Shown one piece after another: positions 25,401-34,400 of a stretch of DNA of 64,000 bases; within the stretch, counting starts at the first letter, position 1; every line of letters starts with the position of its first letter. The stretch spans positions 27,208,568 through 27,272,567 of the forward strand of contig OU744730.1 in the NCBI GenBank assembly GCA_916613615.1, given 5' to 3'. Source of the stretch: Steromphala cineraria. Taxonomy: Eukaryota; Mollusca; Gastropoda; Trochida; Trochidae. The notes beneath the pieces are model-generated. The model was not told the origin of the DNA, ran no database searches, and saw only the letters and a list, made by a program, of their open reading frames with translations. Both the position numbers and the translations under genes were made by a program.

Positions 25401-28400
25401 ATAATTATTATGGTTTACTCGTAACATGTCATGAAACAGAACCAGCCTCATTGGTGACAATTGTTACACAGTGTTTAAACGGTGTAGAAATAGAGAGCCT
25501 GAAACTAAGTAAGTTAATCTCAGACGGTTTCACCTTTCCTGTGTAGAAAACTGATTCGTTCAATGAAATTTTACAGAATGATTATTACCAAACAAGACGG
25601 TAAGATTCGAAGATGGAAAAATTTTGAAACTCTTATATATACCCTTATTCAAGTGATCAACATGTTATATAACTACAAGTAAAAGAATCCCAAATGATAC
25701 TTAAATACAATAAAGGCAGATTAATAGTGTAGTTTCGGTATATTCAACGCCCGAGATATATTAAGGTAAAAGACAACTTAGGTTAAAGTGTTAAATTAAC
25801 CCCGCTCTGCTTTAAGACATTGTTGTTTTTCGACGTAGAAGCCTGAGAAGGCTTCGTTTGAACTTCCTCAACGTTGCTCATATTGAGAAAGTCCAAATCC
25901 TTGGCATCGACCGCGTGTAAAACACTCCCGTCCTCTTCAACAAGAGTTTATCCATCCAAGGAAAGGGAAATAGGTTATATACAACACTTGGTTTAAGTTA
26001 ATCTATCAGATTCAAAGGTAACTCCATTTCCCCCAAACGATTAAATTTCATAAAGTACTTCAGAAAGTGTGTCTAAAATCGCAACACGTTGATCAAAAAA
26101 CGTCGCATGTTCAAAATTCGAAACATCAACGCGAAAACTTTCAATTCCTTCTCGTGGCTTTAATAAGGCAAATTTTCATTTTAAAAGTTTACGTTGGATC
26201 AAACACAATGTACTTTCCTATATATCTGATTTTCTAAGTTAAGATCGATCAATTAAAACAATAATAGTTAAAATATCCCTTTTTTGGAGTATCATGTTTT
26301 ATATTTTGCCAAATCTCGATAAATAATGGACAGATTTCTGTCAAAAGTCGGCACATTATGCCTATACAAGTCCTCTTGATTATACATCTATTTCAAGCAG
26401 CCAATACTTTGATTAGAGAGGATGTATTACCTTTAATTCAATTGATCTACAATGACAACTTTTCCGACTGCACGACCTCAGCCTACCCGTTCTAAGCATC
26501 GTAACATTTACCCGTTCAAAAACTTTTTCTGCCGACGCAGGTCCCATACAGTGATGGCCTGGCCTTTTTTAAACGTGGTAATTTGATCGATCGGCACATG
26601 TGTCTTTTGGAGTTTCAACTTCTTCGGAGAACATTTATTTGTCGTTTCCACTGAAATGTAACTTATAATTTCGTCAGATGACATTCCCCCTGTACATTAG
26701 TAGTACATAATTCTAAAATAGCTATATTCTTATTTATTTGGAAGTACACACATTTAAAATGAAATTTTCTATTACAGATCCTTCCTCTCAGTGTCAAAAA
26801 TGACGGAGAATATTGAGGTATTCTCTCGTCTCGATGACATGGTCATCTGGAAGATCGGATACTCAACGGAAACAGTTTTAAAAGTCTCTCAACAAATAAT
26901 CTCGGACATTCGATTGCGAAAATTCTACCCGTTGTTTCGAACATGCCCAGTGGCTAAAACTACAGACAATCGAGTAAGGTCAATTCTTGAAATAATGGAA
27001 TCTTATCTTTGTTATCTAGCCTGTAAGGCCCAATGGGCTTTTGACATGGCAAGGTGTCCGTCCATCTGTCCAACTGGCCGAGAAAGATGAAACCGTGTGT
27101 ACATACTGCATGACTAGTGAAGTTTAAAATTTATAGGTTTGGTGACATTGTGTGGCCTAATAAGGGCAACAGGGGCAATTCCTTAAAACCTATTTTCGCT
27201 TTCTTCTACAGAAGCAAAAACCCAAGAAAGTTTAAATCTTATGTACGGACTCCTTGAATAGCTTTGGTGACACTGTCGCCCCTAATAAGGACCACGGGGG
27301 CTATGCCCTGAAAACCGTTTCGATTTTTTCCCATGAAACAAGGTTCAGAAAGTTGAAACCTTGTTTGAAGACTCCATTACTATGCTTTATGATTTATAGC
27401 TTTGGTGACCCTGTGACCCATAAAGGGGTTGACGAGGCCACACCCAATAAAAGAGGAGGTGTGCAGAGCAAATGTACAAGCAGTTTTGTTAATTTTTATT
27501 TTTTTAACATTAGTTTCTATTTTTTTAACTTTTTTTACTTTAATATTTTCAATCAGAATTTGTCCGACCCATTGCAGGAAAACTATAACATGTTTTCTAC
27601 CCTACTTTGAGGGATGCATTGCCTTATGACAAGCGATTTCGTTATTGTTTTTTATTTTTCCAAGATCAAAATGTGTCTGGCCGGTGGCAGAGTTCATCCT
27701 ATTCTTTTCAATTAAAGTTTCAGTGGGTGTCAAATTCGGTGCAATAGATGTCTATTAATGCTCTGGATAATGGAATGACTAAGCTTTGTGAAGCAAACAG
27801 TAATTTAGTTGTTCAGGGATGCACGGTTGGGGGTATTAGTGTGCCACGCTCACTTTTTTTACTTGTGACAATGCCATTGAAAATGTGTAACCGAAAAAGC
27901 ATATTTTCTCATCAAATGCAAACCCATTGGTCACTGCTTTCAAAGACTTTTTAAGTTGTGAGGTTTGGTGAACTGGGGTTAAGTCTGTTTTTAAGTTTGT
28001 AAGTTAAGTAAATAAAAGCAGTATTTAAGACGATTTAGATATGAAAATGAGACAATGAGATTTAAAATACAACAAGCATTTAGAGAATTGTGAAAGCCAA
28101 AAAACAATATTTGAAAGACGTTTTACTATGTTAAAGATTTAAAAGATATTACAAACCGAGCAATATGTATTTCATGATTTGGTTTCAGGTAGAAATTAAG
28201 GATATCTTGATCGAGAAGACAAATGCTGTACTAAATGGCAATCATCACGCCCCCCTCAATGATAAAGAGAAGGAAGATATACTCGTCTCTGTAAGTCTTA
28301 TCCACCCTAATTAAATTGAATAAAGAACAGGTTGCAATACCTCATCGAGCGCGCTTCTGAATGTTGTTTCTTTTTAGTCTAGCAATGCTTTTTGGTAAAG

Positions 28401-31400
28401 CCTCCATACATGTTCTATTGGATTTAGATTAGGGTAAAAAGCAGGCCACCCCTCCAGCTCAGTTGTTTCACTTTTTAGGTATTCCTTCATCCCCTTGCAC
28501 AACTTCACGTTGTTCCGCCAGCATTATTCATGTAACATTAAATTTCTCTCAGACATAATTATTCAGTTGTCGATGTTGCCTGAGACGTCATAGATTTCAA
28601 TTTCGGCTAAGGTAGGTTTCACACTGTCCCGATTTCTAACTACGACACCAACACACAGCTTGAATGAAGAAAGACTCGTGTCCACAAAACGAAATCGGTG
28701 AGAATGGTGGTTCAACATAGGTCGCATTCGTTTGGTTAAGAATTGATGACAATTAGTATTCAAAGTTTGACCCATGCGTGAAAAGTTGCCATGCACTTGG
28801 ACTATCAGCATTGTGCCAGCTAATCTACCAAATGGTCGTGTGACACAACATAAGACAAGCAGTCTTATTGTGAGACCATGTATCAATAGACATGTCGTTT
28901 TAGTGCCAGATCCGTCATCACCGGATTGATTTATATCAAGTTGCTATAGAATTTGAAAGAGACAATATGATAGGTAATGTAAAAAGCCACTTGGGCATTT
29001 TAACAAAATCAGAAAAAAAAGATTGGCAAGAAATAAATTGATAGACCTGGAAGGGTTAAGTTATAGATATACCCACACTTCCCAAGGTGTCTCGCTCAAT
29101 AACCCCCTGTTTGAATCATGGGTCTCGGAGGCGTAGCGTATTTGACTTATACCCCACTCCGGTCAAATCATATTTGACGAAAAAGAGCATTTCATCATTC
29201 TTTAAGTATACAGCTCTTGACCTAACTAGATCAATAGAATATTAACAATACTCATCTAATTGCGGTTTAAAACCATAAACTAACTTCATTACATTAAAAT
29301 TGGTAGAGACTGGTACATAGGTTTATATATATAGAAAATATATATACATAAAACAACAAAATACCTCTGCTTGTATCAATCCTCATTAGCTCAGTCGATA
29401 GAGTCGCTGCTCAACAACATAAAGGTCCCTGTTTCGATTCCCACCATCTTTGATTCAAAAACTTATAATTCTAAATTTTACAAGTCCGTTTATTTGCCAA
29501 CGTTGAAGATCTCTTCTCCTGACTAAGTGTAGATTAACAATAAAGAGTAGGTCTATTAGAAAAGTAGAGGTGTATCAGTGGATAACCTACAGTTACAACA
29601 TAGAACATGTAGAAAGGAGAGGTGTATCCATCAATACACCTACATTTAGAACAAAGGAAACCATAGCAACGAGATCGGAAGTGCGGTATAAACTTCACAA
29701 TTGTATTGTTGTTGACATCTAATACACATCAGTTTTTCATTTTATTCTATACTCTTTTGTTATCAGGTTATCCAACTGGACTTCACCAAAGAGAGGGAAG
29801 ACCCTATTGATAGCATTCACTTCTTTGAAAAGCGGAAGGAGAAGACCCATTCAGACACGGAAGCTGGAGAAAATGTCAACCAACCTATTGACAGCATGCA
29901 GGCAGCTGGCCACTCTACAGACACGGAAGCTGGACAAAATGTCAACCAACCTATTGACAGCATGCAGGCAGCTGGCCGTTCTACAGACACGGAAGCTGGA
30001 CAAAATGTCAACCAACCTATTGACAGCATGCAGGCAGCTGGCCACTCTACGTTAGTGCAGTACTTTAGGCCGACGAATTTTTTTCTGTGTTTCCAATCTC
30101 CCTCCCACCCTGATTTACCCACCCGACTTAAAATGAAAATTAGTGTTTTATTTGTGTTATTTGTATTATTCATATTCAAAATCATCCCTGAAAAATATTT
30201 CCATTAAAATTTCTACATTATCTCTAACCGGAATTCCATTTTCCAACTTGACTTTTCACTTTGAATTGTCCACAGACCAGACCAGAGGGAACAGGTCAAA
30301 AGGGCCGCATGACAAAAGGGCCGCAAAACGGAAAAGTCAAATGGGCCGCAAGAAAGTCAAATGGGCCACAAACCCTTAGTCAAAAAGGCCGCATTAAAAA
30401 GTCAAAATGGCCGCACAAAAAAGTCAAAAGGGCCCTAGATATTAAACAAATTATTTATTTATTTAAACATTTTCTTAAGTAAAAATGTTTTCTTTTTATA
30501 ATAGTTATGTTCTTAATGAGATTTGTCTTGTCTTTGACATTGGTGATATAGTTGAGAGGAATGCAATTGTCATTATTTCATTGACTGAAGTTAGGAAACA
30601 ACACACAAGCAACATCATTGTGTTACATGAAAAACATATTTTTATCAAAAGATCCTGAACATTTCATTTTCATTAGCAGTAATTTCACTGCTTTTCGAAA
30701 TAATTTACATGAATAACTATTTTAACGTACATTAGTGGATATAATTGACATCAAATCTATCAATAATCATGTTTGGAAATCCTACAGCAACAATTTTTGA
30801 AAATTCTAAGTTATTAGAAATTAGAATAAATTCATTGCTATAAACAGTCAGATTTGGAAAAGTTACATCTGTCACTGGTTCTTAAACAATTGATGTTTTC
30901 ATTCATTTTCAATATTGTACCCTGTGTATGAAATGTGCTTATGTATATTTTGATGTTAACATCAAAAATTATTCTTGTATCCTGTTGAGAACATTTATCT
31001 GGATGAGCCTTTGGTTTATTTGTGTCCTATTTCATGTACAATTAACATGAATAAATTTGTTTAAATTAAGACGTAAGATTTAAATGTTTACCAGAAAAAT
31101 GTTTTCATAAGATGTTGACAACCACAAGGACAATCTTTTAGTCTTCAGTATCAAAAATATATATCAATTCTCATTACTAATGTACTACTAAGTTTACAAC
31201 AAGCAACATCAAGGTCTCACTGAGTAACTGTTTTTGATCATAGCAAAGAGATTAATTAGCATATGCTTCTAATAATCTTGCATGTGTGTACTCGGCAATC
31301 AAAGCCCTTGGGGCAAATCAGGCACTTATTGGATTAACTTGTAATTACTGCTTCTGATTGTTTTCTCAAGAAATACCTAGATGTGTACGTTTTATTTCAT

Positions 31401-34400
31401 TTGGTTGTGTCAAATCATAATGTGTCGAATGCATTGCCTCTGACCTTAGGTGACTTTTTTCCAAGGGCTTAAAAATGGTTGGGGATGTTTCTAAAACAAC
31501 CTTTATGTTAGGCTCTCAACATCAAACACTAGTTCACCTGATAAGCTATATTTCTTGTAAATCTTGACTTATATGTTATATTTCCCTACAAGGTATTAAC
31601 TGAAAAATTACCTATTTCAAGTATGAATTTTTGAACTATCATATATTGCTAATGAAAGAAGGACAGATACAGATACCTACAGTTTACCACATCTTGCAAT
31701 CATTGTCATAAAATATTTAAATGTCAACACAAATGCACTTGTTCTATACAACTTAATTAAATGTACAATCCATAAACAATGATACAAGTTTTTTTTATAA
31801 ATATTATATTATTTTTATATCTGGGGCCCTTTTGACTTTTTGGTGCGGCCTTTTTGACTAGGGGTTTGCGGCCCTTTTGACTTTCTTGCGGCCCATTTGA
31901 CTTTTCCGTTTTGCGGCCTTTTTGTCATGCGGCCTTTTTGACTAGGACCCAGACCAGAGAGGGTAGAGTCCTTCTTTCGACCTAGGCATATCAGCAGATT
32001 ACACTAAGCTGGGTGTGAACGTATTGAAATAACTCTGTTTTAAAAAGCCCTATCACCCTGTGGAACTTTGCAATATACATTCCCCTCAAACTCAATGTTC
32101 TAAACTTTGTGAAATTTTTGTTGTCCTGCAAACTTTGCAATATGTCATGAAAAATAGACTTTTCTCACTTTTTTTTACAAATCCCTTAGTCTGAGTTAAA
32201 ACGAACCCCAAACGTAGTTTATGCTCAGAATACTGTCTACATGGCAAGAAAACGTTTGCTTTTAGTGAAGAACAACGCAAAAACATGCTCAAATAGGTCA
32301 CAGGAGCTCATGTATGGCTGAATCCTGTTATTGCCGCTTAGCGGCTATAATTGTATTTTTTGTATTTTTTTCTGACCGCCTGCTTACGTGTTGAAGGACT
32401 TAGGAGATCAGAAACACAAAATAGAATACGGTTGGCCTTTCTGTAAATCTTGTATTCAACTTTTGTAGGTTAGTGGTAGCAATTTACCAGTCAATATTCA
32501 AATATTTCAGGTTCAATATGCTCTTTTTATTACTGCCAATTAGTTTTAGTTTACCAGCTTAAATAGGTTATGGTCCCTAATATCATACGGAAACATTTTC
32601 ATTTTTTTTCAGATTATTGTATTTTTATCATTAAATTGTTTTTCTCTATATGTTTTGATTCTATATCTATGTAAATAAAATCATTCTATGTCTACTCTTT
32701 CAGTTTTTCATAGCATTGACTTCCATTAGTCTTCAAATCTTGAAGTGATCACAATCACAAATCTCCCCGTAGGTGCAAACCTTTGTTATCCTGCTTCATC
32801 GCATTAATTGTTCATATGTTCTTTAAGATGCAAGTTTTATTAAGAGGGGAAGGGGTTGGTCAAATGCTGTGCAAGTGACATCTACAAAGGGTTTAGATAA
32901 TACAATGTTTAAGTTATAGCTTGTAAACAATAATTTGGTAGGTCAGTGATGCACAGTGGTGGGGATAAGTGAGCCACGAAGAATGTGATCGATCAACTGA
33001 GTGTTGGTCTTAGTTATATTAAAAAGTATTGCATCACTTGTATAAAATATTGGTTTTCTTGAGTGCCCTTTACAAATTTCATGTTCTCTTCTTAAAGGAC
33101 AACAGGTGAAACCAATGTGGACGAAAAGGAGGAAACGTCAATAAAACTACAACAGCATAAGGTAAATTTACCTAATGCGCTAGAGAATGACACATTTTTA
33201 AGAAGTAAGATGATGCCTTTGACATGAATCAACTTTCGGCTGACAACTCTCCCTTTAAACGTCACTCCGTGAGTTTTTGTGGGTCAATATGATAAATTTT
33301 ACTTGAAGTGTCATCTGATCTAGAAGTATCGGCAGATGCAGATTATTTAAAAAAACTTATCAACGTGGTATAGTGACAACAGAAAGGTTTGATAGGTGTG
33401 ATAGAAAACCGGACAGTGCCGCGGGTCAATCAGTCACGTTACTTTCAAATTTTATCTAAAGCAGTCACATTGACAGTCACGATTCAAACATTTGATAAGT
33501 TATTAAACTTATATCGATGGTTATATGACGTGTGACGTGTTTATATGTGAGTTTTTTAGGGGTTTTATTGAAACAAGAGTACAACATAAAAGGCATTCGG
33601 GGATGAAAATATGAGATACTTGATACTCTCTTGTAACTGTTGAGATTTCTTGATCAAATGACAATAGTGATAAAGGTATGCTTATGACAGAGTGACTCTT
33701 AAGTACTTTTTGGATTATGAAATTGATACAGAGTATCTTTCTTAAAATTTTATTTTGTTTTGATAAGCTACAAAATATCTAATCTGCTGATTAAAGTTCA
33801 TATCTCATCACTGGACTTGCAAATATATCGAGTTATGCATAATATCTCTAAAATGCTTGATTTTATGGAAAATCAAGAAAACATCTCAAATACGTTTTAT
33901 ATTAGAAATTATGCATCCAATGGTCAACCTATTAGTAATAGTACCTAATAAACACTAGCGAATCGAATATATCTTCCTGTCAGCGTATGGCAAGGTTTCA
34001 AAATTACGTTTGGCGAATTTGCGCGCGCCACTCGAGCCCCATTTTCCGGTTTTCGATCAAAATCCCGACTTTGAATGGCCGTATTTTCGCTTTAATGTAC
34101 TGATTGATCTTTATCTTATTTTCAGTAACAGTTAGTGGTTCCCGATGTTATAACATCGATTTCAAAATTTGACATACGTGATCCATACGTGTGTTACTTT
34201 AAGAAGTGCTTGTATACCATACATGTACAAGTTACTTGTATGTAGTCAAGGCGAGACAGTTTGTGAAAATTATTGAAATGCAGGTGCGTTTCATTGATAT
34301 ATAATCATGACATAAAAGAATAATCCAGAGAGGAATTGATTTTTGTTGCGGATGTAATTCTTTTAAATTTTGGTTCCACTTTTTATGTTACCCAAGGGAG

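Larger units (their letters stand above)
23697..26565. mobile_element. 2.9-kb element with about 75-bp inverted arms
   Basis: ACCTGCGTCGGCAGAAAAGG, then TTTTTGAACGGGTAAATGTT and on to 23775, is mirrored with few mismatches at 26487-26556. The arms are long and well conserved relative to the AT-rich interior. The interior holds a short C2H2-finger frame and a copy of repeat C. It ends about 210 bp before exon e. Its class is unknown. Confidence 0.65.

Noticed and set aside
29378..29455. tRNA gene
   Set aside because: Only the D arm is good; the T arm and acceptor stem do not pair.
29817..30185. Antisense and alternative-frame ORFs over the exon g repeat
   Set aside because: A 66-bp repeat keeps several frames open at once; the SAMHD1 frame is fixed by flanking homology.
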